Shown piece after piece: positions 43,176 through 53,721 of a DNA stretch of 64,000 nucleotides. Under the pieces are notes generated by a model, which was given only the letters and a program-made list of their open reading frames with translations, was not told where the DNA came from and ran no database searches. The stretch lies in assembly GCA_947575275.1 (NCBI GenBank), contig CANPMS010000002.1, forward strand, positions 1 through 64,000. The letters are read 5' to 3'. Both the position numbers and the translations under genes were made by a program. Positions within the stretch are counted from its first letter, which is position 1. Each line of letters begins with the position of its first letter. The DNA comes from an uncultured Clostridium sp. Lineage in GTDB: Bacteria > Bacillota > Clostridia > Lachnospirales > Lachnospiraceae.

Positions 43176-43988
43176 ATGAAAAAGAAGATGTTAGCCTGGT
43201 CAATGGCAGCTCTTATGGCTGTATCTGTGACGGCATGCGGAGGAAACAAACCAGAGAATACTACTGCAGCGGAGGAAAGTACCCCATCAGTATCAGACTC
43301 TGCCGCTGCTTCCGCAAAGGTATATAAAATTGCTACGGATACCACCTTTGCACCGTTTGAGTTTGAGAATGACAACGGAGAGATGGTCGGTATCGATTTG
43401 GATCTTCTCCAGGCCATCTCTGAGGATCAGGGTTTTGAATATGAACTGATTGTTGCAGGCTTTTCTGCGGCAATGACCGGTATGGAAGCAGGCGAGTATG
43501 ACGCTATGATTGCAGGCATGTCTATCACTGATGAGAGAAAAGAAAAATATAACTTTTCTGATCCGTATTTTGATTCCGGCGTAGGCATGGGTGTAGCGGC
43601 AGATTCCGACATTGCTTCTTACGAGGATTTGCGCGGCAAGACTGTTGCGGCAAAAATCGGCACCGAAGGATGCAGCTTTGCCGAGTCCATCGCGCAGCAG
43701 TATGGCTTTACTGTAAATCAGTTTGAGGATTCTTCCAGTATGTACCAGGATGTACTGGCAGGAAATTCAGCAGCATGCTTTGAGGACTATCCGGTTCTTG
43801 GCTACGAGATCACCCGGGGAACACCCCTTAAGATGCCGCTTGATATGGAGGGTGGAAACTCTTACGGTTTCGCCACGATGAAGGGCAGCAATGAAGAGCT
43901 GATTACGATGTTTAACGCCGGACTTAAAAACTTAAAGGACAGCGGAGAGTATGATGAGATTTTAAATACCTACATTTCTGCAAATTAA
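43176..43988 (+). CDS. Polar amino-acid ABC transporter binding lipoprotein
   Basis: 270 aa, SBP_bac_3 family. Signal and lipobox VTACGG near residues 19-24, Thr/Ser-rich linker, then YKIATDTTFAPFEFEND and GIDLDLLQAI, classic for glutamine/cystine/arginine-type binding proteins; SITDERKEKYNFSDPYFDSG follows. It is the first gene of an importer operon under the leader described above. The ligand is probably glutamine, cystine or a basic amino acid; the sequence does not decide. Confidence 0.93.
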   Translation: MKKKMLAWSMAALMAVSVTACGGNKPENTTAAEESTPSVSDSAAASAKVYKIATDTTFAPFEFENDNGEMVGIDLDLLQAISEDQGFEYELIVAGFSAAMTGMEAGEYDAMIAGMSITDERKEKYNFSDPYFDSGVGMGVAADSDIASYEDLRGKTVAAKIGTEGCSFAESIAQQYGFTVNQFEDSSSMYQDVLAGNSAACFEDYPVLGYEITRGTPLKMPLDMEGGNSYGFATMKGSNEELITMFNAGLKNLKDSGEYDEILNTYISAN

Positions 43989-44043
43989 ATCTTTTCTGAC
44001 GGCAGAACAGGGATTTTTAAACTTGACGATAGGGTGAGTAAGC

Positions 44044-44727
44044 ATGGCATTTGTTGAGATACTGATAAAATATTTTCCATCATTTTGCATGGCGTTGGGC
44101 GAGACATTGAAACTGACGGTAGTTTCTTTGATTTGCGCCACGGTATTAGGTGTTGTTTTTGGTCTGTTTAAGGTTTCCCGTATTAAATTTTTAAAGGTGA
44201 TTGCTAATATTTATATTGATATTATCCGCGGTACACCTTTAATGGTTCAAACTATGATTATTTTTTACGGGCTCAGCCAGGCGCTTCGCCCTTATGGTTT
44301 TTCCTGGAGCAGTATCGGAGGGAATTTTACGGCAGGCGCTGTTATCCTGAGCCTGAACGCCGGTGCATATATGGCAGAAATTATCCGCGGCGGTATTCAG
44401 GCAATCGATAAAGGGCAGATGGAAGCGGCACGCAGCCTTGGACTTCCCTACGGAAAATCCATGAAGAAGGTAATTCTGCCTCAGGCGTTTCGGACGATGA
44501 TGCCTTCTATTATTAACCAGTTTATCATATCTCTTAAGGATACCTCTCTGATCTCTATTATTGGTATCCGGGAGCTGACTCAAAATGGTAAGATCATTGC
44601 AGCAAATTCCGCCTCAAAGGTTATGGCGATTTGGCTGGTGGTAGCTGCGTTTTACCTGGTGGCCTGCACAATCCTTTCAAAGATTGCTCTGTTAGTGGAG
44701 AGGAAGGTGTCTTATGGAAAACAGTAA
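44044..44727 (+). CDS. Amino-acid ABC transporter permease
   Basis: 227 aa with about five transmembrane helices, HisM/GlnP family. [11 protein letters not shown] and the EAA motif region [20 protein letters not shown] near residue 135-150 are visible. Its end overlaps the ATPase gene by 14 bases. Weak ribosome-binding site (AGGGTGAG). Confidence 0.94.
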   Translation: MAFVEILIKYFPSFCMALGETLKLTVVSLICATVLGVVFGLFKVSRIKFLKVIANIYIDIIRGTPLMVQTMIIFYGLSQALRPYGFSWSSIGGNFTAGAVILSLNAGAYMAEIIRGGIQAIDKGQMEAARSLGLPYGKSMKKVILPQAFRTMMPSIINQFIISLKDTSLISIIGIRELTQNGKIIAANSASKVMAIWLVVAAFYLVACTILSKIALLVERKVSYGKQ

Positions 44728-45448
44728 GATTCATGTCAGAAATTTAAAGAAAAGTTTTGGAAGGCTGGAAGTTCTGAGTGGTATTGACTTGGAGGTGGCA
44801 GAGGGTGAGGTGGTCTGTCTGATTGGGCCGTCCGGCTCAGGAAAGAGTACCTTTCTTCGTTGTTTAAACCGCCTGGAAAAAATTACCTTCGGAGAGGTCA
44901 TCGTGGACGGATACCCGATTTCCGATCCGAATGTAAACATCAATAAGGTGCGTGAGAATATTGGTATGGTATTTCAGCACTTTAATCTGTTTCCTCACCT
45001 GACCGTGTCAGAAAACATTACTTTGGCGCCAATTGAGCTGAAGATTATGGATAAAGAGACGGCGTTAAAAAAGGCAATGGAGCTTTTAAACCGCGTGGGA
45101 CTTGCTGACAAAGCAGATGTTTATCCGGCTCAGCTTTCCGGAGGTCAGAAGCAGCGTGTGGCAATCGCCCGCTCCCTTGCTATGAACCCGGATATTATGC
45201 TGTTTGATGAGCCGACCTCAGCCCTGGATCCGGAGATGGTGGGAGAGGTTCTGGAAGTTATGAAGCAGCTTGCCGCTGACGGTATGACTATGGTAGTGGT
45301 TACCCACGAGATGGGCTTTGCCAGAGAGGTTGCTGATCGGGTGATTTTCATGGATGGAGGAGTAATTGTTGAAGAAGGAAAGCCTGAGGAGATATTTTCC
45401 AATCCGAAGGAGGAGCGAACCATCAGCTTTTTAAATAAGGTATTGTAA
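44714..45448 (+). CDS. Amino-acid ABC transporter ATPase (GlnQ-like)
   Basis: 244 aa. Walker [10 protein letters not shown] near residue 37, signature [16 protein letters not shown] near 138, Walker [16 protein letters not shown] near 157 and switch His in VTHEMGFA. It powers uptake by the two preceding proteins. A strong terminator follows. Confidence 0.96.
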   Translation: MENSKIHVRNLKKSFGRLEVLSGIDLEVAEGEVVCLIGPSGSGKSTFLRCLNRLEKITFGEVIVDGYPISDPNVNINKVRENIGMVFQHFNLFPHLTVSENITLAPIELKIMDKETALKKAMELLNRVGLADKADVYPAQLSGGQKQRVAIARSLAMNPDIMLFDEPTSALDPEMVGEVLEVMKQLAADGMTMVVVTHEMGFAREVADRVIFMDGGVIVEEGKPEEIFSNPKEERTISFLNKVL

Positions 45449-45482
45449 AGAAATTACATAAAGATAATTTTCGTTTCGATCT

Positions 45483-45517
45483 AACAACAGGGCGATTAAC
45501 CGCCCTGTTGTTATTTT
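45483..45517 (+). terminator. Terminator of the amino-acid importer operon
   Basis: AACAACAGGGCG (45483-45494) and CGCCCTGTTGTT (45501-45512), a perfect 12-bp stem with an ATTAAC loop and ATTTT tail. The following 110 bases up to the next promoter show no gene. Confidence 0.85.
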
Positions 45518-45628
45518 AACTTTATGGGAAATTGTGTCCTATAAAGTAAAACCCTCCGGGGGATGCGTACGTTGCGCCCAGCTTGCCGCACTCCTTGTTC
45601 TGAATCCTTGAAAAGAGACAAAAAGAAC

Positions 45629-45658
45629 TTGCTTTTAACAAGGCATTTTGTGTATAAT
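45629..45658 (+). promoter_or_regulatory. Promoter of the topoisomerase genes
   Basis: TTGCTT (45629-45634), 18 bases, TATAAT (45653-45658), 34 bases before the start codon, with TGGAGGAG between. Confidence 0.6.
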
Positions 45659-45691
45659 ATCATGGAATTATACTAGATATGGAGGAGTGTC

Positions 45692-47611
45692 ATGGCTAAT
45701 ACACAGTACAATGCTGACAGTATCACCGTGTTGGAAGGGCTGGAGGCAGTTCGGAAACGTCCGGGTATGTATATTGGAGGTGTGGGAAGCAAGGGACTGA
45801 ACCATCTGATTTATGAGATTGTGGACAATGCGGTGGACGAACATCTGGCAGGCCACTGCAATACCATATGGGTGACCCTGGAAGAAGATGGTTCTTGTAC
45901 CGTGCGGGACAACGGTCGTGGTATTCCTGTGGAACTGCATAAAAAAGGCGTGTCCGCAGAACGTGTGGTTCTGTCTACCCTTCATGCAGGAGGAAAATTC
46001 GATAATGATGCCTACAAGACCAGCGGCGGTCTGCATGGCGTCGGATCATCAGTAGTGAATGCACTTTCCGCCCACATGGACGTGAAAGTTTACAAAAACG
46101 GTCAGATTCATCATGATGCCTATGAGAGGGGAATTCCCACGGTAAAATTGGAGAATGGTCTCCTGCCGGTGCTGGGAAAAACGAAAGAGAGAGGAACAGA
46201 AATTAATTTTCTGCCGGATGGCGAAATCTTTGAGAAGACCCGCTTTAAGGCTGATTGGCTGAAGAGCCGTCTTCACGAGACTGCCTATTTAAATCCCGGT
46301 CTGACGATTTTTTATGCCAACCGGCGTTCTGGCGAGGCGGAGGAGTGTATTTACCATGAACCCAACGGAATCGTGGCATATGTAACTGAGCTGAATCATG
46401 GAAAGAACACGGTTCATGACCCGATTTATTTTAAGAGTGAGATGGATCGAATTGAAGTGGAAGTTGCAATTCAGTTTGTGGACACCTTTGAAGAGAATAT
46501 CCTTGGTTTCTGTAATAATATTTTCACCCAGGAGGGGGGCACTCATCTGGTAGGTTTTAAGACCAGATTTACCCAGCTTATTAACTCTTATGCCAAGGAA
46601 ATCGGAATCTTAAAGGAGAAGGATCCCAACTTTACCGGAGCCGATACCAGAAGTGGAATGACAGCCATTGTGGCAGTCAAGCATCCCGACCCGATTTTTG
46701 AGGGGCAGACTAAGACGAAGCTTGCCAGCGCAGATGCCACAAAGGCGGTGTTTACTGTTGTTGGCGACTTATTACAGCATTACTTTGACCGGAATCTGGA
46801 AACGTTAAAGGCAATTATTGCCTGTGCCGAGAAATCGGCAAAAATCCGCAAGGCAGAGGAGAAGGCAAAGACGAATATGCTGACCAAATCCAAATTTTCT
46901 TTTGACAGCAATGGAAAGCTGGCAAACTGCGAGAGCAGGGAAGCAGAGAAATGTGAAATTTTTATTGTGGAGGGAGATTCTGCGGGAGGTTCTGCCAAGA
47001 CGGCAAGAAACCGCCAGTATCAAGCGATCCTTCCCATCCGCGGAAAGATTTTAAATGTTGAGAAGGCTTCTATGGACAAGGTATTGGCAAATGCGGAAAT
47101 CAAGACTATGATTAACGCGTTCGGATGCGGGTTTTCAGAGGGTTATGGAAACGATTTCGACATTTCAAAACTGCGCTATCACAAGATTATCCTGATGACC
47201 GATGCGGACGTGGACGGAAGCCACATCGATACGCTGCTTCTGACTTTTTTGTACCGGTTCATGCCGGAGCTGATTTACAATGGTCATGTATTTATCGCCA
47301 TGCCGCCGCTCTATAAAGCAATTCCTTCCAGAGGGCAGGAGCAGTACCTGTACAATGATAAGGAGCTGGAGCGCTATCGGAAAAGTCACACTGGAGATTT
47401 CCGCCTGCAGCGCTACAAGGGTCTGGGAGAGATGGATCCGGATCAGCTTTGGGAGACTACCTTAGACCCGGAGCGCCGGGTGTTAAAGCGGGTAGAGATT
47501 GAGGATGCCCGCATGGCATCTGAGGTCACAGAGATGCTGATGGGCAGCGAGGTGCCGCCGCGTAAACAGTTTATCTATAACCATGCAGACGAAGCGGAAA
47601 TTGATGCGTAA
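45692..47611 (+). CDS. parE: Type IIA topoisomerase subunit B (probably ParE)
   Basis: 639 aa. The GHKL ATPase part has EIVDNAVDEHLAG, DNGRGIPV and SGGLHGVGSSVVNALS; the Toprim part has FIVEGDSAGGSAK and MTDADVDGSHI; the C-terminus has LQRYKGLGEMDPDQLWETT. Both GyrB and ParE share these. It lies far from any dnaA-recF-gyrB cluster, and the next gene lacks the GyrA-box, so I favour topoisomerase IV, which unlinks daughter chromosomes. The gyrase alternative remains open. Confidence 0.8.
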   Translation: MANTQYNADSITVLEGLEAVRKRPGMYIGGVGSKGLNHLIYEIVDNAVDEHLAGHCNTIWVTLEEDGSCTVRDNGRGIPVELHKKGVSAERVVLSTLHAGGKFDNDAYKTSGGLHGVGSSVVNALSAHMDVKVYKNGQIHHDAYERGIPTVKLENGLLPVLGKTKERGTEINFLPDGEIFEKTRFKADWLKSRLHETAYLNPGLTIFYANRRSGEAEECIYHEPNGIVAYVTELNHGKNTVHDPIYFKSEMDRIEVEVAIQFVDTFEENILGFCNNIFTQEGGTHLVGFKTRFTQLINSYAKEIGILKEKDPNFTGADTRSGMTAIVAVKHPDPIFEGQTKTKLASADATKAVFTVVGDLLQHYFDRNLETLKAIIACAEKSAKIRKAEEKAKTNMLTKSKFSFDSNGKLANCESREAEKCEIFIVEGDSAGGSAKTARNRQYQAILPIRGKILNVEKASMDKVLANAEIKTMINAFGCGFSEGYGNDFDISKLRYHKIILMTDADVDGSHIDTLLLTFLYRFMPELIYNGHVFIAMPPLYKAIPSRGQEQYLYNDKELERYRKSHTGDFRLQRYKGLGEMDPDQLWETTLDPERRVLKRVEIEDARMASEVTEMLMGSEVPPRKQFIYNHADEAEIDA

Positions 47612-47622
47612 GGAGAAAAAAG

Positions 47623-49860
47623 ATGGCTGAGAAAATATTAACAACGGAATACTCGGAGGAGATGCAGCGCAGCTACTTAAACTACTCCATGAGCGTCATT
47701 ACTGCGCGGGCGATCCCTGATGCCAGGGACGGCTTAAAGCCGGTTCAGAGACGTGTTCTCTATGATATGAGCGAGCTGAAGCTGGGTCATGATAAGCCCC
47801 ATAGAAAATCTGCGCGTATCGTGGGGGACACCATGGGTAAATACCATCCCCATGGTGACAGCTCCATCTACGATACTCTGGTGGTCATGTCACAGGAGTT
47901 TAAAAAAGGCATTGCTCTGGTGGATGGTCACGGCAATTTTGGCTCCATTGAAGGAGACGGGGCTGCTGCCATGCGCTATACTGAGGCCCGCCTGAAAAAG
48001 TTTGCTGAGGAGGTCTACTTAAAAGATCTGGATAAGACTGTAAACTTTGTGTCCAACTATGACGAGTCGGAAAAGGAACCGGAGGTTCTTCCCGTACGGG
48101 TTCCCAATCTGCTGATTAATGGGGCAGACGGCATTGCTGTGGGCATGAGTACCAGCATTCCCCCCCATAACCTTGGAGAGGTAGTAGATTTGGTTCAGGC
48201 ATATATTGATAACCCACAGCTTACGGTTGGTGAGATGATGGAGTGTATGCCGGGACCGGATTTTCCCACCGGGGGCATTATCGCTAACAAAAGGGAACTG
48301 GCGGAAATCTACGAGACAGGAACAGGCAAGATTAAGCTTCGGGGAAAGATTGAGGTGGAGCTGGGTAAGAGAAAGAGTGACCGGGATAAGCTGGTTATCA
48401 GCGAGATTCCTTATACTATGATTGGAGCCGGCATCAACAAATTCCTGATGGATGTGGCAGACTTGGTGGAATCTAAAAAACTTCCGGATGTGGTGGACAT
48501 CTCCAACCAGTCCAGCAAGGAGGGTATCCGTATTGTTCTGGAGCTGAAAAAGGATGCAGATATTGATAAGATTAAAAATGTTCTCTATAAAAAGACAAAG
48601 CTGGAGGATACCTTTGGAGTTAACATGCTGGCAATTACCCATGGGCGTCCGGAAACATTAAATCTGCGGGGAATTTTGAGCAATTATCTGGAATTTCAGT
48701 ATGAGAATGCCACCCGCAAGTACAAGGCGCTTCTTGAGAAGGAATTGGAGCGCAAGGAGGTACGTGAGGGACTTATGAAAGCCTGCGATGTTATTGATTT
48801 AATTATCGCAATCCTCCGCGGCTCCCGTAATTTAAAAGATGCCAAGGCATGCCTTATGAGCGGTGACGTTAATCATATCAAATTTAAACACCCGGGCTTT
48901 GAGGAGGAGGTCAGACAGCTCCGGTTTACGGAGAAACAGGCATCCGCCATTCTGGAAATGCGCCTTTATAAGCTGATTGGGCTGGAAATCCTGGCGCTGG
49001 AGAAGGAATACAAGGAATGTTTAAAACGGATTTCAGAATATGAAGGGATTTTAAAAAGCCGTACCACCATGAACAAGATTATCAAGGAAGATTTAGAGAA
49101 CATCAAAAAGGAGTTTTCCTCTTCCAGAAAAACTTTGATTGAGGACAGCAAAGAAGCTGTTTATCAGGATGAGCCCATGGAAGTACAGGAAATCGTTTTC
49201 GTCATGGATCGCCTTGGTTACTGCAAGGTTCTGGACCGCACCAGTTACGATCGGAATCAGGAGGCGGTAGATGCGGACTATAAATATATCATCCCGTGCC
49301 TGAACACGGATAAGCTGTGCATCTTTACAAACACAGGCAGCCTTCATCAGACAAAGATGACGGATATTCCCTTCGGAAAGCTGCGGGATAAAGGGACTCC
49401 GATTGATAATGTGAGCAAATACGATGGAAGCAGGGAGGAAATTGTATTCCTCACCAGCTTGTCGGGGATGACCGGGCAGCTTTTGCTGTTTGCAACGAAA
49501 ATGGCTATGGTAAAACAAGTTCCGGCGGAGGAATTTTTGACTAACAACAGAACCGTATCAGCCACCAAGCTTCAGGATGGTGACAGCCTTGCAGTGGTGC
49601 GGATTATCGGAGCAGAGAACGATGTAGTCATCCGGACAACCGGAGGAATGATGCTTCGGTTTGCCATGGACGAGATTCCCGAGATGAAGAAGAATTCCCG
49701 CGGGGTGCGCGGCATTAAGCTGGGAAAAGATGAAGAGCTGGAGCAGGTATATTTTGTCAGCCAGGAGCAGGTTATTAAATATAAAGACAAAGAGGTGCAC
49801 TTAAATCGCCTGAAAATAGCAAAACGAGATGGAAAAGGAACAAAAGTGAGACAAGTCTGA
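47623..49860 (+). CDS. parC: Type IIA topoisomerase subunit A (probably ParC)
   Basis: 745 aa. The DNA-cleavage domain has [26 protein letters not shown] and the active tyrosine Tyr119 in AMRYTEARL. At the fluoroquinolone-sensitive positions it carries Ser80, Ser81 and Asp84, without a known resistance change. The C-terminal beta-pinwheel lacks the QRRGGKG GyrA-box (the place reads [15 protein letters not shown]), which argues for relaxation/decatenation, not supercoiling. It begins 11 bases after subunit B. Confidence 0.82.
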   Translation: MAEKILTTEYSEEMQRSYLNYSMSVITARAIPDARDGLKPVQRRVLYDMSELKLGHDKPHRKSARIVGDTMGKYHPHGDSSIYDTLVVMSQEFKKGIALVDGHGNFGSIEGDGAAAMRYTEARLKKFAEEVYLKDLDKTVNFVSNYDESEKEPEVLPVRVPNLLINGADGIAVGMSTSIPPHNLGEVVDLVQAYIDNPQLTVGEMMECMPGPDFPTGGIIANKRELAEIYETGTGKIKLRGKIEVELGKRKSDRDKLVISEIPYTMIGAGINKFLMDVADLVESKKLPDVVDISNQSSKEGIRIVLELKKDADIDKIKNVLYKKTKLEDTFGVNMLAITHGRPETLNLRGILSNYLEFQYENATRKYKALLEKELERKEVREGLMKACDVIDLIIAILRGSRNLKDAKACLMSGDVNHIKFKHPGFEEEVRQLRFTEKQASAILEMRLYKLIGLEILALEKEYKECLKRISEYEGILKSRTTMNKIIKEDLENIKKEFSSSRKTLIEDSKEAVYQDEPMEVQEIVFVMDRLGYCKVLDRTSYDRNQEAVDADYKYIIPCLNTDKLCIFTNTGSLHQTKMTDIPFGKLRDKGTPIDNVSKYDGSREEIVFLTSLSGMTGQLLLFATKMAMVKQVPAEEFLTNNRTVSATKLQDGDSLAVVRIIGAENDVVIRTTGGMMLRFAMDEIPEMKKNSRGVRGIKLGKDEELEQVYFVSQEQVIKYKDKEVHLNRLKIAKRDGKGTKVRQV

Positions 49861-49933
49861 CTAATAATATTGCTTTTTTCCGGCACATGGAGTAACATAA
49901 AATTAGAATGAGGAGAATAAGGAGTTTACAATT

Positions 49934-51019
49934 ATGGAAAATAAACTAAGAGTGGGCGTACTTGGCGCCACCGGAATGGTGGGACAGAGATTTATCTCAC
50001 TTCTGGAAAATCACCCGTGGTATCAGGTAGTTACAGTGGCGGCAAGCCCGCGTTCTGCCGGCAAAACCTATGAGGAGGCTGTGGGGAACCGCTGGAAGAT
50101 GGATACTCCTATGCCGGAGGCTGTAAAAAAGCTGACGGTTATGAATGTCAATGAGGTGGAGCAGGTAGCGGCCAATGTGGATTTCGTGTTCAGCGCCGTG
50201 GATATGACAAAGGATGAGATTAAGGCGATTGAGGAGGCATATGCAAAGGCCGAGACGCCGGTGGTTTCCAACAACAGCGCTCACCGCTGGACACCGGATG
50301 TTCCCATGGTGATCCCGGAGATTAATCCGGAGCATTTCAATGTAATTGAATTTCAGAGAAAGCGTCTGGGGACGATGCGCGGTTTTATTGCTGTAAAGCC
50401 CAACTGCTCTATCCAGAGCTATGCACCGGTACTCACCGCATGGAAGGAATTTGAGCCCTATGAGGTGGCAGCTACCACCTATCAGGCAATTTCCGGTGCA
50501 GGCAAGACCTTCCAGGACTGGCCGGAAATGGAGGGTAATATTATCCCTTATATTGGCGGTGAGGAGGAAAAGAGCGAGCAGGAGCCCCTTCGCATCTGGG
50601 GAGAGATAAAAGGCGGAGTTATTGAGAAGGCGTCAGAGCCGGTTATTACCTGCCAGTGTATCCGTGTTCCTGTATTGAACGGACACACGGCAGCCGTTTT
50701 TGTGAAATTCAGGAAGAAACCCACGAAAGAAGAGCTGATTGGGCGTCTTGTGAAATTTAAGGGACTTCCCCAGGAGCTTTCACTTCCCAGCGCACCGAAA
50801 CAGTTTATGCAGTATATGGAGGAAGATAACCGCCCGCAGGTAGCCCTTGACGTGGATTTTGGAAATGGCATGGGTATCACTGTGGGACGGCTCAGGGAAG
50901 ATACGGTCTACGATTATAAGTTTGTCGGCTTGTCCCATAACACAGTGCGCGGTGCGGCCGGAGGAGCAGTGCTCTGCGCGGAACTTTTGACTGCTCAGGG
51001 GTATATTCAGGCACGTTAA
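49934..51019 (+). CDS. asd: Aspartate-semialdehyde dehydrogenase
   Basis: 361 aa. NADP-binding GVLGATGMVGQRFI begins the protein; the active-site cysteine is in AVKPNCSIQSYAP, and NGHTAAVFVKF and TVGRLRED fit the archaeal/fungal-like ASADH group. It reduces aspartyl phosphate for lysine, threonine, methionine and diaminopimelate synthesis. GAATAAGGAG precedes the start. Confidence 0.93.
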   Translation: MENKLRVGVLGATGMVGQRFISLLENHPWYQVVTVAASPRSAGKTYEEAVGNRWKMDTPMPEAVKKLTVMNVNEVEQVAANVDFVFSAVDMTKDEIKAIEEAYAKAETPVVSNNSAHRWTPDVPMVIPEINPEHFNVIEFQRKRLGTMRGFIAVKPNCSIQSYAPVLTAWKEFEPYEVAATTYQAISGAGKTFQDWPEMEGNIIPYIGGEEEKSEQEPLRIWGEIKGGVIEKASEPVITCQCIRVPVLNGHTAAVFVKFRKKPTKEELIGRLVKFKGLPQELSLPSAPKQFMQYMEEDNRPQVALDVDFGNGMGITVGRLREDTVYDYKFVGLSHNTVRGAAGGAVLCAELLTAQGYIQAR

Positions 51020-51076
51020 CCAACTTACGGCAGAATAACGGCAGAGAACAGGAAATGCAGGAAAGGACAGGAAGCC

Positions 51077-52135
51077 ATGGCATGGAAAAAAGAAGTTTTC
51101 GGAAGACTGGAAAACGGCGCAGTGGCACACAAGTATACTCTGATTAATAGAAACGGAGCATCGGCGGCGTTTACTGATCTGGGCGGAATCTGGCTGCAGA
51201 TGCTGGTGCCCGACAGGGATGGCAGGCTTGGAGATGTTCTATTGGGGTACGATACGGTGGAAAAGTGCACGACCCTTGGGGGACATCTCGGAGAAATTGT
51301 AGGCCGCAATGCCAACCGAATCGGCGGTGCAGTTTTTGCATTAAACAATGTTACCTATGCTTTAGCCATCAATTCCGGCGCCAAAAATAATCTGCACAGC
51401 GGACCGGATTACTACCGTGATCGCCTGTGGGATGCAAATGTGCGGGAGACGGAATCAGGAATCGGCATTTCTTTTTCTCTGTTCAGCCCGGACGGTGACC
51501 AGAATTATCCCGGAAATGCCAATATTTCAGTCAGCTATACCTTGAGGGATGATAACAGTCTTAAGATTGATTATCATATGGTTTCTGACCAGGACACCAT
51601 TGCAAATTTTACCAACCATGCCTATTTTAACCTGGCTGGACATAGTGCCGGCAGTATCCTGAATCAGAAGGTTTGGATTGATGCAGATGCCTTTACCATT
51701 GCGGACTCAGAGTCCATTCCCACCGGAGCGGTGGTTTCTGTCAAGGGAACTCCCATGGATTTTACCAGGCTTAAGGCAATCGGAAAGGATATTGAAGCTA
51801 ATTATGAACCCCTGAAGATGGGAAACGGTTACGACCATAACTGGGCGCTGAACCACAAAAAAGGAGAGCTGGCTTTGTCAGCAAAAGCAGTGGACGAGGT
51901 CAGCGGCCGTGTGCTGGAGGTCTATACGGATCTTCCCGGCATACAGTTTTACACGGCAAATTTTCTGAATAATGTAATTGGCAAGGAGAATACCTTATAT
52001 ACTCCACGGTGCGGTTACTGCTTTGAGACACAGTATTTCCCGGACGCAGTGAATAAGCCTCAGTTTGACTCTCCAATCCTGAAGGCCGGAGAGGAATATA
52101 AAACTACAACAATTTATCATTTTAAAGTAAGTTAA
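51077..52135 (+). CDS. galM: Aldose 1-epimerase
   Basis: 352 aa. GEIVGRNANRIGGAVFAL, LHSGPDYYRDRLWD (His in the LHSG box) and NFTNHAYFNLAGH (catalytic His) are the GalM signatures; GNGYDHNW is near the end. It interconverts alpha and beta sugars such as glucose or galactose. No other galactose gene is adjacent. GGACAGGAAG serves as a modest ribosome-binding site. Confidence 0.93.
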   Translation: MAWKKEVFGRLENGAVAHKYTLINRNGASAAFTDLGGIWLQMLVPDRDGRLGDVLLGYDTVEKCTTLGGHLGEIVGRNANRIGGAVFALNNVTYALAINSGAKNNLHSGPDYYRDRLWDANVRETESGIGISFSLFSPDGDQNYPGNANISVSYTLRDDNSLKIDYHMVSDQDTIANFTNHAYFNLAGHSAGSILNQKVWIDADAFTIADSESIPTGAVVSVKGTPMDFTRLKAIGKDIEANYEPLKMGNGYDHNWALNHKKGELALSAKAVDEVSGRVLEVYTDLPGIQFYTANFLNNVIGKENTLYTPRCGYCFETQYFPDAVNKPQFDSPILKAGEEYKTTTIYHFKVS

Positions 52136-52194
52136 GATTTCAAAGCTGTTAAAAACCGATTTCAAAATTCTGACAGATTACGCAGAAGATTCTA

Positions 52195-52223
52195 GTGTAA
52201 TATCCTTTCTGAATCACATAATA
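52195..52223 (+). promoter_or_regulatory. Sigma-G-like forespore promoter
   Basis: GTGTA (52195-52199), 17 bases and CATAATA (52217-52223). The -10 fits CATWHTA fully and the -35 fits GHATR at 4 of 5 positions, as known for forespore sigma-G genes. A stem GCCTGCC-TTGC-GGCAGGC (52271-52288) lies in the leader just ahead of the ribosome-binding site and may affect mRNA stability. Confidence 0.6.
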
Positions 52224-52311
52224 ACATCGTAACACAAAACAAAGTGGTCGTGAGGTAGGAAAACTGAAATGCCTGCCTTGCGGCAGGCTAATCAGAAAGG
52301 AGGCCAATCAA

Positions 52312-52518
52312 ATGGCAAGCAGATCTTCTAACAGAGCAGAAGTACCAGAGGCAAAAGAGGCACTGGATCGTTTCAAAATGGAAGTAGCAAGTGAGCTGGG
52401 AGTACCGTTATCTAACGGCTACAACGGTAACCTGACTTCCGCACAGAACGGTTCTGTAGGCGGCTATATGGTTAAGAAAATGATTGAGGCTCAGGAGAGA
52501 CAGATGGCCGGTAAGTAA
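52312..52518 (+). CDS. Alpha/beta-type small acid-soluble spore protein
   Basis: 68 aa. EALDRFKMEVASELGV, a stretch holding the protease (GPR) cleavage pattern, and GSVGGYMVKKMIEAQE are family hallmarks. The protein coats and protects spore DNA from UV and heat, and its presence shows the organism forms endospores. AGAAAGGAGG precedes the ATG. Confidence 0.96.
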   Translation: MASRSSNRAEVPEAKEALDRFKMEVASELGVPLSNGYNGNLTSAQNGSVGGYMVKKMIEAQERQMAGK

Positions 52519-52543
52519 GCCATAGATGACCTCGAAAAGGATT

Positions 52544-52577
52544 CCCGGATGGCATAAGCCCTCCGGGTTTTCTTTTT
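52544..52577 (+). terminator. Terminator of the spore protein gene
   Basis: CCCGGATGGC (52544-52553) pairs with GCCCTCCGGG (52558-52567), one mismatch, loop ATAA, then TTTTCTTTTTG. Confidence 0.8.
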
Positions 52578-52673
52578 GTATGTAAAATTGTGCCAAAAGA
52601 GTTCATAATCTGCTTGTGAATTGTCGAATTACAAGCTATAATGTTAGAGAAATGAAATTTCAGGAGAATAGCT

Positions 52674-53228
52674 ATGCGTGTAATTGCCGGAAGTGCAAGA
52701 CGAATTCCTTTAAAAACTTTGGAGGGGCTTGATACACGTCCCACACAGGACCGGATTAAGGAGACGCTGTTTAATATATTACAGTATCAAGTGGCAGATT
52801 GTTGTTTTTTGGATCTGTTTGCAGGAAGCGGCAGCATCGGAATTGAAGCCTTAAGCCGCGGGGCAGAGAAGGCAGTGTTTGTGGAAAACAACGAAAAATC
52901 AGCTGCTGTTATCCGTGAAAACTTAAAGGCAACCAAACTGGAAGAACGAGCAGTTGTAATGAATTGTGATGCGCTGACAGCATTAAGACGCCTGAATGGA
53001 AAATACCGGTTTGATTTTATTTTTATGGATCCACCCTACAATCACCAGCTGGAGCGGCATGTGATGGAGGCTCTGAGAGATTCCGTCTTAATTAACAAAC
53101 AAAGCACAATTATTATTGAATCGTCTATGGAGACGTCCTTTGACTATCTGGAATCCATTGGTTACGTTGTAGAAAAAACAAAAGAATATAAGACAAATAA
53201 ACATCTGTTTATTTATAGAGGAGAATAA
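52674..53228 (+). CDS. rsmD: 16S rRNA guanine-966 N2-methyltransferase
   Basis: 184 aa. [14 protein letters not shown] begins it, then [19 protein letters not shown] (SAM binding) and FIFMDPPYN (catalytic DPPY). It modifies the small subunit rRNA. It pairs with coaD two bases later, as ylbH-ylbI do in Bacillus. CAGGAG ribosome-binding site. Confidence 0.95.
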   Translation: MRVIAGSARRIPLKTLEGLDTRPTQDRIKETLFNILQYQVADCCFLDLFAGSGSIGIEALSRGAEKAVFVENNEKSAAVIRENLKATKLEERAVVMNCDALTALRRLNGKYRFDFIFMDPPYNHQLERHVMEALRDSVLINKQSTIIIESSMETSFDYLESIGYVVEKTKEYKTNKHLFIYRGE

Positions 53229-53229
53229 G

Positions 53230-53709
53230 ATGGCGATTGCGGTCTATCCCGGCAGTTTTGATCCAGTCACCCTGGGACATATCGATATTATTGAGCGTAC
53301 GGCGCGTATGATTGATTGGGTAATTGTGGGGGTTTTAAAGAATTATTCAAAAACTCCGTTGTTTTCTGTCGAAGAACGTGTTAATATGATACAAGATATA
53401 ACATCACACTTAAAAAATGTGGAGGTTCGCTCCTTTGACGGTCTGCTTGTGGATTTTGTCCATGAGTGCAAGGCGGATATGATTGTCAGGGGACTTCGCG
53501 CCGTTACGGATTTTGAGTATGAGCTTCAGATGGCACAAACGAACCGTGTGATTGCTTCGGACGTGGATACGATATTTCTGACTACCAATCTGAAATACTC
53601 CTATTTGAGTTCCAGTGTGGTGAAAGAGATAGCGGTCTACGGTGGTGATATAAGCGGTTTCCTGCACCCGGATATTGCCAGCAGGGTGAGAGAGAAAATC
53701 GGTAATTAA
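53230..53709 (+). CDS. coaD: Phosphopantetheine adenylyltransferase
   Basis: 159 aa. The nucleotidyltransferase motif [16 protein letters not shown] opens it, and [11 protein letters not shown] replaces the usual ISSTxxR loop. It makes dephospho-CoA, the fourth step of CoA synthesis. The order rsmD-coaD-(coiled coil)-ylbJ echoes ylbH-ylbI-ylbJ of Bacillus. Confidence 0.96.
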   Translation: MAIAVYPGSFDPVTLGHIDIIERTARMIDWVIVGVLKNYSKTPLFSVEERVNMIQDITSHLKNVEVRSFDGLLVDFVHECKADMIVRGLRAVTDFEYELQMAQTNRVIASDVDTIFLTTNLKYSYLSSSVVKEIAVYGGDISGFLHPDIASRVREKIGN

Positions 53710-53721
53710 GGAGAAAGAATC

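Noticed and set aside
52671-53709. Possible riboswitch or T-box ahead of rsmD-coaD
   Set aside because: The gap after the spore-protein terminator is under 100 bases and shows no extra structure.
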